From NCBI GenBank assembly GCA_964030475.1, contig CAXIPT010000001.1:5801107-5865106 (forward strand): DNA of 64,000 bases, in the 5' to 3' direction. Below are positions 1-11,900 of the stretch, piece by piece. Source of the DNA: Tethya wilhelma. Its lineage: Eukaryota; Porifera; Demospongiae; Tethyida; Tethyidae. How positions within the stretch are numbered: the first letter of the stretch is position 1; each line of letters opens with the position of its first letter. Made by a program: the position numbers and the translations under genes. Under the pieces are notes generated by a model, which did not search any database, had not been told where the DNA came from, and saw only the letters and a list, made by a program, of their open reading frames with translations.

Positions 1-48
<48 letters not shown>

Positions 49-54
49 CATGCA
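1..54. repeat. (CA)n microsatellite at left edge
   Basis: A run of CA dinucleotides opens the window and ends in a short CATG-rich tail. The remaining sequence up to the FReD-A stop is AT-rich and shows no gene that I can support, apart from the foldback listed separately. Confidence 0.9.
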
Positions 55-410
55 TACACACAATACTGATTTATTTGCAAGCCAGAATAGGGAGCCTTGG
101 CCTGCAAGAATAAGAAAAAGGTGTTAAGGTGTTGTGTTGTTGTGTTTTAAGGTGTTATAAGGTGTATGTAATGTGTTAGTAACTTCCTGCACTCATGCCA
201 GTAATACAAGTATTACTAGCCAAAGAATATACAAGTGCTCTCTTTAGTATTCTGATAAAGCAATAAAAATGTAAATTTAATAAATTAAAATAATAGACAG
301 TGTGGATTTTTATTGATTGCTTATACTCTATATATAATTATTTACCTTTTTCTTTTCTGTACTGTATTAATATTATTTAAACACACACTGCATGTCCACT
401 AGTACTGCTA

Positions 411-494
411 ACTGCACATATGCATATGTGCAGTTATACAGCTATACAGTGATCATATATAATCACTGTATAGCTGTATATCCATATGTGCAGT
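411..494. repeat. Short TA-flanked foldback element (MITE-like)
   Basis: The outer arms ACTGCACATATG and CATATGTGCAGT are perfect inverted repeats. Inside them is a second inverted pair built on TACAGCTATACAGTGAT and its complement. A TA dinucleotide flanks both sides (409-410 and 495-496), as expected for Tc1/mariner-type target duplication. There is no coding capacity. A simple cruciform-forming palindrome is the alternative, because only one copy is visible here. Confidence 0.6.
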
Positions 495-660
495 TAGTGT
501 AATGTGACAAGTTGATAATACAACCAATATATATTATACAGGCCAAGCAAAAATTAATAGTGAATATAGTGTTAATGTCAATAATTATAATATTATACAC
601 TACACTAATAGACCAAAAAATTTAATGTTTAAGTATTGTAACGTTAACTACATAAAGACT

Positions 661-1627
661 TTATGCAGGTCTCACTGCCATCATTGCTGTTTTCAGTGGG
701 TAGCCCCCTAACCAGCCTTCCCATATAATACCATCAGTTTCTTCTTGACTACCACTTGAATACCATTTTCCAGTCAGCTGTGTGTCGTAACAATCTGTTG
801 AACTGACACCATACCACCAACCACTACTATAAGCACTTGCACAATCTGTTGTTGAAATTCCATCATTATCCTCATCTGGTGTAGAGAACTTCTTTCCATT
901 GTGACTGCTTAAAGAATCATAAGCAGTACTCAATGAATTATAAGAACCAACTGTAAGTTTGTAGTCGACGAGTTCTGAATCAAGACTAAATGATCCATAT
1001 TCTGCCCATCTCAAATTGCTACTTGATTGATGGCTCTCAAGACCAATGTACAATTTAAAAGTCTGTCCACAGTAATCTGTAATTCGTTTGATCTTTTCTA
1101 AACCTAGCCAAAAGTTCTCATTGAAATTTCCAAACCCATTTCGGTACCCTTTCCACGTTTTGTCGAAACTAATTCCATTATCCACATGTCTCATGATGAC
1201 AGTCCATCCATCATCTCGTAGCTTCATGTCACAAAACACGGTAAATTCTCCTTTGTCATCTCCTGGGTCAACTCTGTAAAGCCCACTGGTGGATTGATGA
1301 CCAGAATCATATATCTGCTTGCAATTAGCTAGAGGAACATCTGCATGACATTGTAGGGGAAAAGTTCTTAGCAGCAATCATTAATTTTACAATAAGTTTC
1401 AATGACATTAATTTTATTCATTAATATTGTACTCAAAAATTTTTTTCTCTCGTACCATCTTCATTCAGTATTCCAGGTTGTCCTGATGTTAAGTCACCCA
1501 GTACTTCAGCTATTGTGGCTCTTTTTTCAATATCATGACTGTTATCTACTGATCTTGCTTCCACTGCACTTCTAGTGAAGAATAGTGAAATAAATAAAAT
1601 TTTCAGAATTGTAGCTTTTGTAGACAT
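661..1627 (-). CDS. Secreted fibrinogen-related protein (FReD-A)
   Basis: Two exons (1456-1627 and 661-1340, phase-1 intron) encode about 283 aa. The start is the Met at 1627, matching the start of paralogue FReD-C; an upstream in-frame Met at 1672 is probably not used. Residues 1-25 look like a signal peptide. A linker of about 60 residues follows, then a fibrinogen C-terminal domain with CKQIYDSG, GFGNFNENFWLGLEKI and an acidic DEDNDG calcium-site segment. Such domains act as extracellular lectin or recognition modules in innate immunity and matrix. In the binding region the usual GWWY-x-NCH is replaced by GWWYGVSSTDCYD, so ligand specificity is probably altered. The stop TAA is at 661-663. 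The family call is secure; the ligand is unknown. Confidence 0.9.
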
Positions 1628-1697
1628 CTTGATTGCTTTCTTGGCAGCAAAGCTATTAAATTTAATTTTCAATTGTCGTGCTTGTTTCGTTGAGTGT

Positions 1698-1795
1698 TTT
1701 TATAGCAGCAAATACAGAAACAAGCTCGAGGCTGACGTATTTCTTGCGCATGCTCGAAAGCGTTAACGGGTTACGTAATCACTTCCGTCATCATC
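1698..1795 (-). promoter_or_regulatory. FReD-A core promoter, shared with FReD-C
   Basis: Reading on the minus strand, the order is an ETS-like GACGGAAGTGATTA, a GCATGCGCA segment related to NRF1 sites, then TGCTGCTATAAAAACACTCAAC-like sequence carrying a TATA box (1698-1704) about 70 bp before the start codon. The same three blocks in the same order precede FReD-C. This supports promoter function by paralogue conservation; no transcript data are available. Confidence 0.6.
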
Positions 1796-1888
1796 TATCA
1801 CATTTCACACTTTAAAAACTCGACTGCGATAATTAGTGACAATTTGTGATAAACCAAGCATGCAATGCATAACTGTCATTGATTAATA

Positions 1889-2456
1889 TTATAGTTTCAA
1901 TTGTGCAATATCTTCTACTTTAAAGTCATTCCTGGATTACATAGAAACAATACACATGTAAACAAATATTGGAACCTGGTACACTAGTATAGCTAGCAAC
2001 CTACCTTAATTTTAATACACTTCGAACTTCACTTGGAGTCAATCTCCAAGTCATTGGTCCAGCATTGCTTCCCCAGTACTCCAGCAACTCACTGACCTGA
2101 GAATATGTAGCATTGTTTATGACTACAAGGCTATACTGCAAGATGTTAGGTTTTGTACATTTTCAAGACTAAGAATAGTGGCCATCTGTGTGAGCCTGGC
2201 AAACTTATCTCTGACTGGCCATTGAGTAAGGGATGATAAGTATCCAACTATGTTCCTAAGATCCTTGTCCAATTGAACTCCACCAAGCTGCAATTGTATG
2301 TGCAAGTGTACCATTTAATTTTCAGTGTGAACACTTACTTAATTTACAAGACATGTTTTGTTGCCCCAGGAGTTGCTTTTCAAAGGCCTATTGTAAATTG
2401 GTTAAATGTTTACACCAAACTTAATTTTAGTGTGTGAATGTTTGCAGCTGTGTATG

Positions 2457-2520
<64 letters not shown>

Positions 2521-2531
2521 GTGTGTGTTTG

Positions 2532-2562
<31 letters not shown>

Positions 2563-3516
2563 TATGGTATTTTGTGACAGGAAATGTTGCCTCAATGTGC
2601 TAATAAACCAGAATGCACCTGATTGAAAGAGCGGCGATTACAAACACAAACTTCGTCATCACCTTGACTTCTGAAACAGTTGATTCAATGGTAGTAATTA
2701 GCTGTTGCACAAATGGGTCATTCACTTCATATAGAGCTAGATCACTCTAGAAATATTTTCACAAATTCACAATTTTTTATAAACTTATGTGGCATCATGA
2801 TTGAAAGGGACAGTTAGCACTCATTTACCTCTGTAATATCATGTGACACTGTACTGAAGACTTCTACAGCTGGTTTGATACGAGGCACAAGAACTACTTC
2901 CAGTAGCTTGGAAATTCCAGTCTGCAATAATTATTGTCTTTATTATACTTGTCTCCAATACATGACATTGCAAACACACTCTCACTACCTTTCTTAGCTC
3001 TTTCAAGTTGGTAGCCACATTGGTCATATCATCCAAACAAGACTGCACAGGGGTAAACATTTTAACAATTATTAAAGTTTCACAAATACTGCATAGCTAG
3101 AAATTATCAAGAAGTACAAATATTTATTATGTTAGTTTTTGTAGATCAGCGGCAATCAGCGCAAATTTTAGTACCCGTGAAAAAATTCACAAATAGGGTG
3201 GGGGCTGTTCAATCCTCAAAAATAAAATTGTAAAGAGCTTGGCAACAGCCTTTCTGCGAAAATTTACTCCTTGAAAATTTCTATCTTTGTGGTATTCCTT
3301 GGAACACAGACTTACATCTAATTTAGCCTTGGCTGTTTCACCAGCTTGTCCTACTAATTTGCTGCACTCAGACTGCAAGAAATTGATTATAGATCAGTTC
3401 AGCACACATAATACACAAAGCACACCTGTAATTCCTTCGACAGTTTCTGGACATTTTCAATGCTTACTTCAATATCATTAAGAGCAACCTATAAGGTGGA
3501 AACAAGCGGGCACTAT

Positions 3517-3547
<31 letters not shown>

Positions 3548-4957
3548 ACTGTACTAGAAGGCTTGTTGCTTTCAGCATCTGTAGCTGCTGTTCTTGTTGA
3601 CTGGAGTTTACTCTGTAGCATTCCAGATATATCTAGACTGTGTGAATGTATTACACAAGCATACTATGTACATTGAACAATGGCAACAGTGTGCTAAAAC
3701 TTAGAGGAGTCTTTGATAAGAGTTGACATAACATGGCCACATTATACTTAAGAAAGGCTCAGGTGAACTTGAATGAACTATATGTGCATAAATATAGTCT
3801 CCTGACTTCAATATTTCAAGCACCATAAAACAGCAAATTTCACGTGTATTCTAACCACCCTTTACCAGTAAAAAATCTCTGCATTTTGCCATGTGTTGAG
3901 TATCAAAGATCAGGTGAATGACAATAGATGTTAAACAGTTTGGGCAAAGGGAAAAAGTTTCTATTCAAGGGCAGGAATGTGACTAGAACCACAGCATTTG
4001 AAGACTGTTCTTGAACAAGGGACTAAACCATGTGAATTTATGTTAGCTATGACAGGATTTGCTGTACACATTACATAGAGCAATGAATCACAAACACACC
4101 CTGTAGAAGGCATACTGGCTTTCATTCGAGACTGCAAAACATTTTTGTATTCTGTTAGCAGCAGAGAACTGTGGTAAACAAAAGGTGAAAATTAGTGATA
4201 ATGTGTCCAATGACAGGTATGCACAATTATTAAACTTTGTTTGCGTTCACCTGGCATGATTCAGCATGGCACAAGCACCATCAACATTAGAACTGGCAAA
4301 TGCTCGTCTGCATGGGAAAATGATAAAACTTTTCGTAAAATATTTTCTCAGCACAGAAGAGAATCATATTGGTTGGTAAAGGTCGTCAGAATAACATCCT
4401 CAAATTAGTACTGTACCTGGTACATTTTTGCAGTACAAAAAATATGTCATCAGCCATACTTGACGTGAGGCCATCAGGATTGCAACTGTCCAAGGTCACT
4501 GCCTGCGTGCATGTGTGAATACACCACTCATTATGACCTCAGGATTCAAGAATGAGAATCGATAATTATCATAATACCTTTGACAAGCTTTCTCTCATGA
4601 AGTAATTCTCCAAAAGGATGTACTTGCCTATCAGTTCCTGTGAATCAGGAAAAACCTTTTTAGGTGTTGTAGAGTTATTTCAATCTTTTTTACTTGTATT
4701 AGGTGATTTGTCTTGGAATTCTTAATGACTGCAGACACTGAGTGAGATATGTATGTGTGTGTGTGTGTGTGTTTGTTTGTTTGCCATTGCCTAGCAACAT
4801 AGGCTAATTGCTAAGTGCACGTAACTATTTTGTTTGCCATTGATCCCCAGTCACCCCTAGCTACTCTACTGTCACCTCCACCCATCCAGTTAAGTGTACA
4901 GCACTCGACCATGCATCGAGTGCTGTCCACTTAAGGGTCATGCAACTATAATGTGTG

Positions 4958-5018
<61 letters not shown>

Positions 5019-5826
5019 NCCATTGCCTAGCAACCAAAGTTTTTTATAGGCTAATTGCCGGTTACTAGATGGGTGGAGGTGACAGTAGAGTAGCTAGGGG
5101 TGACTGGGGGTCAATGGCAAACAAAATAGTTGCATGACCCTGTGTGTGCATATATGTACAGTGCATGTGTCACAATTGTAGAGTCATGACCACAGCTGCA
5201 TTCCTCCTTTCAAGCTTTTTTCGTCTCCAATGACCCACTCTCAACTGACCTCTTAAGAAAGCACTAGGATACTGCATTCTTTGACACATGCAGATAATTG
5301 CCATGCTCATGGATCAGTATCTGTAACCGATTTTTTTCAAATCGATCACATCATGTACCTGGCTGAAGTTTGTTCTCTACTGGAGGGGCATTCTCTGATG
5401 GTGGTAGCTCTATGACCTGTAGAAGTTAACACCGTATAATGAAACAACATCTTGTACACATTGGCCAACTCATTTTGAAAACAGCTCAGTTCGTGTGGCG
5501 TCTACCATCTCTTACATTGGTATCTTTCTAGCACACAATATTATTGTTTGTGAGAGCAGATTGGTTGCTTTGAGAGGAGACAAGTCACAATAATATTTCA
5601 CTTTTGGGTGAGTGTTTATTTACTAATGCAGCGCCTATGAGTCGCAAGGAGGCTTGGGACGAGATGGAACACCGAGACATAGCTTTGTCTTGGAGAGGCT
5701 ATTTTATTGACCAACATTAACTTAACAAACAATTGGGTGTTGGGAACACAAATACACACTTACACATATTCGCAACATGTACCACTCACACAAACACACG
5801 TGCATGCAAGCACACACTCTCACACA

Positions 5827-5863
<37 letters not shown>

Positions 5864-5933
5864 ACCTNATACATATTCGCAACATGTACCACTCACACAA
5901 ACACACGTGCATGCAAGCACACACTCTCACACA

Positions 5934-5972
<39 letters not shown>

Positions 5973-8900
5973 CTAGACATGGAGGAGTAGGTGCTAGTGG
6001 TGCATACTTGAGTGTATGTGTATAGGTTACAGAATCTTAATAATACAAATGATAATGCGTAAAAGAGACATGCTGTTGTCTGAGCGTGCCCAGTTCGCAC
6101 ACGCAAGGACAGTGCTAATGGGAAGTGATGAGGACCCACAATTACCACACTTGGGCGAGGTATGCAACAAGTTGTGACTGAACCTGACATCGGTGTAACG
6201 ATGACTCACCTCTATTAACATAAAGGGTCAATTGATTTTTAATGTCATACAATTAGATGTTGCCCATTATTCCATGGATAGCTATGTGTTGTGACGAAGG
6301 GACTCTGGGAATAACCTTGACAAACACAATTACGCTACAGCAAGAATAAACACGGTGTCTTGCCTCGGACAGCTAATGTGCATAAATGCAATTACTCAGA
6401 GGTAACATAGAGATCCACGATCGTACGCATGCAGCATGCTTTACCTCGGCTTTTCGAAGGAGAAATCTAAAAAACAATTCCGTTCTGGCACTGCAGAGAC
6501 TGAGCTCCGAAAGAAGTGTGTCCAATTCCAGTACGTCAGGTCTGAGAACAAGAGCATTAGATCATTGTTATCATTTACGAAGGAGCTGTAATAATGAGAG
6601 TGTGAATGGGTACACCCAACCCAACCTGATAGCTCCTGTAGCTGCACGGGCCTTCAGTGCACTGCTCACCGTTTGAACCTGTCAGTGAGTAGAATGCAGC
6701 ACAGTCATTTTCACACACAACAGAAGTACTGGCACGCAGTCCCAAAGCATTGCTCAAGGGTTCCCCCATATTAAGGCTAGCTATCAACAGCCAGGGAGGA
6801 AATGCTCGTGGAGAAAATTGATTCAATTTGGATCTCGGGCAAGAAATTGCGCATGCACACAAGCATGCACCTCACCAAAAAAACACACAGACACCTACAC
6901 ACGTCGTACCTTATGGTCCAACATCCTATCTTCGTGTAGCTGCCGACTGACCTTGTCCACCTGAGAGTCGCACACATCCTGTGGGTGGTTTGATTGAAAA
7001 CAACACACCAAGTAACACACTCCACTAATTACCACCAGCTCCAGCACAAACAATGAACAGACATACATTCTTTCCAATCCCACCCAATCTAGTAAGTGTC
7101 TCTGTTTGGTCAACACACACTCTTCTAGAGGGACAACAACTGTCAGCTAGCCTAGGCTAGGAGGGGAGGAAGAGCTAGTGGAAGGGGAGAGCTAGACAAC
7201 AAGAATCATTCACACACTGTAGTCAATTGGTGAACACCTTCTTCTAAGCCAAGCTGTGGTTAGTACTGTATCTGCCTGGCCACCAAAGCTTCAAGGTAGC
7301 TAAAACATTTCTCAGCATGTATAAAGTTTATAGATTCTATTTTCATCCATCCATCTATGCATCCATCCATCCCATTTCATCATACTGTAGAGTGATTCAC
7401 TTGCTGCCAAGTATGTTTAACTGACAAAAGTGAATAGGAAGGAAGGCATCTATTGAAGCTGAAAGTTGATGCAGTGGCTTCTGCTATCCAGTTCTCATTT
7501 GGTTATGAAACAGTGCAATGCCTGTCACCTGAACAGCTGCTGAAGTATCTTCACTTCCATCTAATTTCCTACCAACAAGCATTGCTAGCAGTAAGGAAAC
7601 AGGAAATTTCTTTACATTGTCTATCACATGGTTGAGCATGCATGCTGATAGGTGCGTTCTACAGGAAAGACACACAAGCCTTGTACCAGTAACTTTTTGA
7701 TGAGAAACAGCAGCCATATTGGTCCATAATAAGTCTCCACTATGGGCTGATAACGCTCCACAGCTCGGGCTATCTCCTCATAGAGCAAAGTCAGTGCATC
7801 TGCATAAGCCACACCAACTCTTTCTCCTGAAAAAAATAATAAAATTATGAAATTGGAAACCACAAGAATTGTTTAATAATACCAAATGAAACCCATTTAA
7901 CCTAGCCCTCAAGAGCAACTTTAGAAGATTAGAAACCACAAGTATTTGTTTACTGAAACTGAATTTATCTCCATGACCACTTTAATGGGTGTTTTACTCA
8001 TTAACCTGTACCAAAGTACCTAGAAGAGCATATGTGGGTAGCTAATCAGGTTCATGGACCATTATTAAAAGGTTTTAAGTTGATAAGCTAAATGCCAAAC
8101 TTGATCTACCAAAAAAGCAAAAAAGAACAAACTTGGATCAAGCATGATCTAGCTGGCTAACTCCCTCCACTTTATAGAGTTAACCCAGCACCTCCCATAG
8201 AAGGCATCTAGTTATAAGAACACACAACACTACCAAATACAACCTAATCACTCTCAAGAGGAGGGCAGCTATACAGCTAGCTAGGACTTGTTTGGTGGGC
8301 AGCAGCTGCTCCTGGCAATCTGCCCCTACATCCATTCTCTCACCAGCTTGCTAATGAGGGTGCAAAGACTCACTCTCAGTGTGTGGTATTTACACCTCTT
8401 GGGACACAACAATGGAGGCTACCCAAAACAGGACGGCAATTCATGATCTAATAGTCCTCCACCCATTACATTAGAGACAGCTGCCACAATACTCTGGGCA
8501 GGTTGAAAGCACAACAATGAGATAGGCCTGGCCAGTTCTTCACACTTTGATCAATCAATAAACGATTGGGTTAGTGTTGAGTGTTGAATAGGACCAATCA
8601 ACGGAAAAAAGTACCGGGTATATACATGGTAAACAAATGTCTATACAAAACCCATTCTGGCTCACTAGACCTGCCATACTCATCTTGTTTTCTTTTGCAC
8701 ACACACAAACACACACACATACACCATGGCAATTCGTTTGGTATGATACCCACGCATGGCTAGCTTTGGCAGTGTGTGAATGACGATGATTTGTTTTTTT
8801 CACCAACCAAACACCCATAACACGCGTCTCCCTTCTGTTTGTTATGATGGAGGCAATATAAAGCAATTAGATTCAAAAAAATAACAAAAAGCTCATCATT

Positions 8901-11900
8901 ATCACTTAGTGGTCAACCCAATTGAACTCGCCTATACACCCATAATAACTTCCCAGCGAGACTCAAAAAAAGATATCCAAAAAGGTTTTGGAATTTATCC
9001 CCCAAAAAGTGTGACAAACAAGTCACCAATTGCAGTGCACCTAACAGCTTGTGTCAACGAGGTAATTGATTGTGAATGGGCAAGCAAGCCAGCTGGCAGA
9101 CACATGTGCAGAGGGAGAAAGAGATGAGATGAGGTCAAGCATTCACTGTTTACAGTAGGAACTTCAACCAGGGCCATTAATGCTATTAATGTAATGAAAT
9201 TTTAAGTGAAACATGTCACTTCCTTGCCAAGGGCAATGTTTGCAACATTGTGTTTGGATACTTATTAACGACCGATTAGACACAACACAGCACTGCAAGA
9301 CTGTGTTGTCCCTGGCAACCATTTTGAAACAAGAGTTGAACACAATGGGACACAAGCTGGCCTGTTTACAGAGAGAAGGTGTTTAGACTGCGGACAAGTA
9401 ATCTAGCATACTGGAGATCATGCATACACACAGAATACCAAGCTTAGATGTGCATGCACGTGAGTGCAATGTGACTATTTGCATGCATACACACCATACA
9501 TGCTAATTCACTCTTGAAAGCCACTTCCCAAGTGCCAACTGTGATCACAACCTTAAATTGCACTAATGGCAATTTCACAACCAGTTTCTGATGAGAGAAC
9601 ACATTCCAGTGAGCAGAGGAAAAACTCATTAAGGATACAGACTCTCCAAATTGGGTATAGGTCATTTTTATACACTCTATGCACTACATGTTGCTCACAC
9701 ACATGCAATCATGCATGCATGCCCTGACATCTTGTGACAGGAAGAGAAACACTATGTCACAACTGGTCACCAGGCCTTGCACAGCAAAGCTCACCTGATT
9801 GATTGATTTTGTAGGTCAGGTTTCATGAAAATCTTATTGTCAATGCCACAACACCTCATTTGGGTGCTTAACATAAGGAGGTCACCTCAAACAGCTCCAA
9901 CTTGCAAATTATCTGACCACACATTGCCATATAATGATCAAACTACTATCAGATAAACCACACTGTGAATGATGATGTTAGTAAAGTTATGGACTAGTCT
10001 TGGGAGTGCTCCCTGTTCACCTCCTTAAACAGCCAACTCATTAATGTCATTATAATAATTGTCTGACCACAACTCTTATGTAATGGTTTTCTGTGTCCAA
10101 TTGGTGCTAACTCAATATCCTTTGAGTCTGAAGGCACTTTCAAGGATTCCGAGTATTAAACATTTGTCAACCACTCCTGGTGGCCGGATTGAACACATAG
10201 AGAATCAGAGTCTTGGCCCAGACAGCTTTGTTTTTAATGTCTCTATTTCTCACCATCCTATAATGTTGACACACACACACTAGCTTGCACAATGTGTACA
10301 GTTTACTGCCTGTACACACTATCAAAGCAGCTCTTAAGTCACAACATATGGACTACAAGTGGTGATAGGATCAATACAAAAAAAAGACTGGGAAGAAAAA
10401 TTTTACTACAGTAAACACTGCACTAACAGGCACGCCGGTATACAGCTTCACAGCCTTATATGTAAACTGAATACAGCTGGTGCCTGATCTAACTAGTCCA
10501 TAACATAGCATGGCATGGCATGGCATGCATATGAGTTCACACGATTTGAAAGAGGCCATTGGATCGATCCATCCATGTGTGCATCGCACAATGGCGGCAA
10601 TACGGGGGCGTTGGGATTCCGCTATGAAAAGGCACAGCTGGTGCACATTCATCGACCATCAACAACAACTCACCGTTGGATTGGGTGGCAGACTGCAGAC
10701 GTTGCTCCGAGGCATGTTCAATCTACAACACAAGAGAGGAAATAGAGAGAGGCCCATGCATGTAGATATGGAGAGGAAGGAATGCAACATTTATAACTTT
10801 ATGAAAGAAATATTGACATATCACTTTACAAGGGAGGTGCAAGTTTAAGAAAAACCATATTTCCATGACCATGCAGGAATCTGTACACACTAGGTGTATG
10901 TGGCTCTCCAAATAAAGAGCAGGGCTAATGGGTGTTTACTCTCACCTACTCGTATTCAACTGACATGGGAGAGAGAAATATGCTACTGCCCCGATACACT
11001 TTGAAGGTGGCTCACATGATGCGATGTTTATAGGCAAGCATTCACAGTTGGTACTGAAAAACGCATTGAAAATATGATGGGGCCAAACGATTTGTTGTGA
11101 AAACTAATGCTTGGTGGGTTAAATCATAATTAGCTTGTAACTAAAGTGGTAATCTAAATTGGAATGACAACAATGATGTAATGAGAGTGCTCTCAACACG
11201 TGCAAGCCGGTGACCATAGACTAAATACACTCACACAAACACACAACAGAAGCAAATAGTCATACACACTCATACACACATGCACACAAGGATACATGCA
11301 TGCACAACCTGTGAAACAAGGTAGACAGAGAATCCATTCAAGCCTTCCTCATGGAGATTGAGCAGCGGGTATATCTTAAAGAATCTACAGTAAAATATGG
11401 AAAAGATAGCAGGAAATTTTCGTACGGCACAAATAAATTTTAGCATTTTTCATGTGATGTTCTACTGTACGAAAATAAAAACTGCAAAAATTTAAACTTC
11501 TGCTTGAAGGTGCTACATGTACAAAAATTTTCACCAATTTATTGTTCTGATCCAATGTTACCATATGATAAACCTGATAAACCTGATACAGTACAGCAGG
11601 ATCAGGTTTGTCACATTTTCCCTTGGTGTAAATTGAGAGGACGGACAAAGGAAAGAATGTTTGCAAATGTGCATGGCAGCCACAAAAGACAACAGCCCCT
11701 CAAATAAAACACAATGGATTTACCCATATATGGTAAAGAAAAACAAACCTTTCCATCTCTTTAGTGTTGCCACCATCTTTGGCTTCTTGAAATTTTGTCG
11801 CGACTTCATCTTTTAATTCTTGTTCGTATTTACGGAGAAGACTAAAGGAACTGCTGACAGTACTGCTTCCTGTACGACACAAACAAACCAAACAACAGGT

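Noticed and set aside
2339..2388. Candidate 49-bp COG4 exon (minus strand, [16 protein letters not shown]) for the missing segment
   Set aside because: Only one frame is open, and it ends in a phase that does not fit the next exon. It is also too short for the missing 34 residues.
2406..2626. Poly-Cys-Val and poly-Thr-His ORFs over the GT tract (similar ones at 5707-6025, 39333-39533 and 44066-44336)
   Set aside because: These are translations of dinucleotide repeats, open in several frames at once, with no conserved domain.
6575..6862. 95-aa minus-strand ORF near 6.6-6.9 kb as a separate gene
   Set aside because: It overlaps a short COG4 exon (6626-6678) in another frame and has no recognisable domain.
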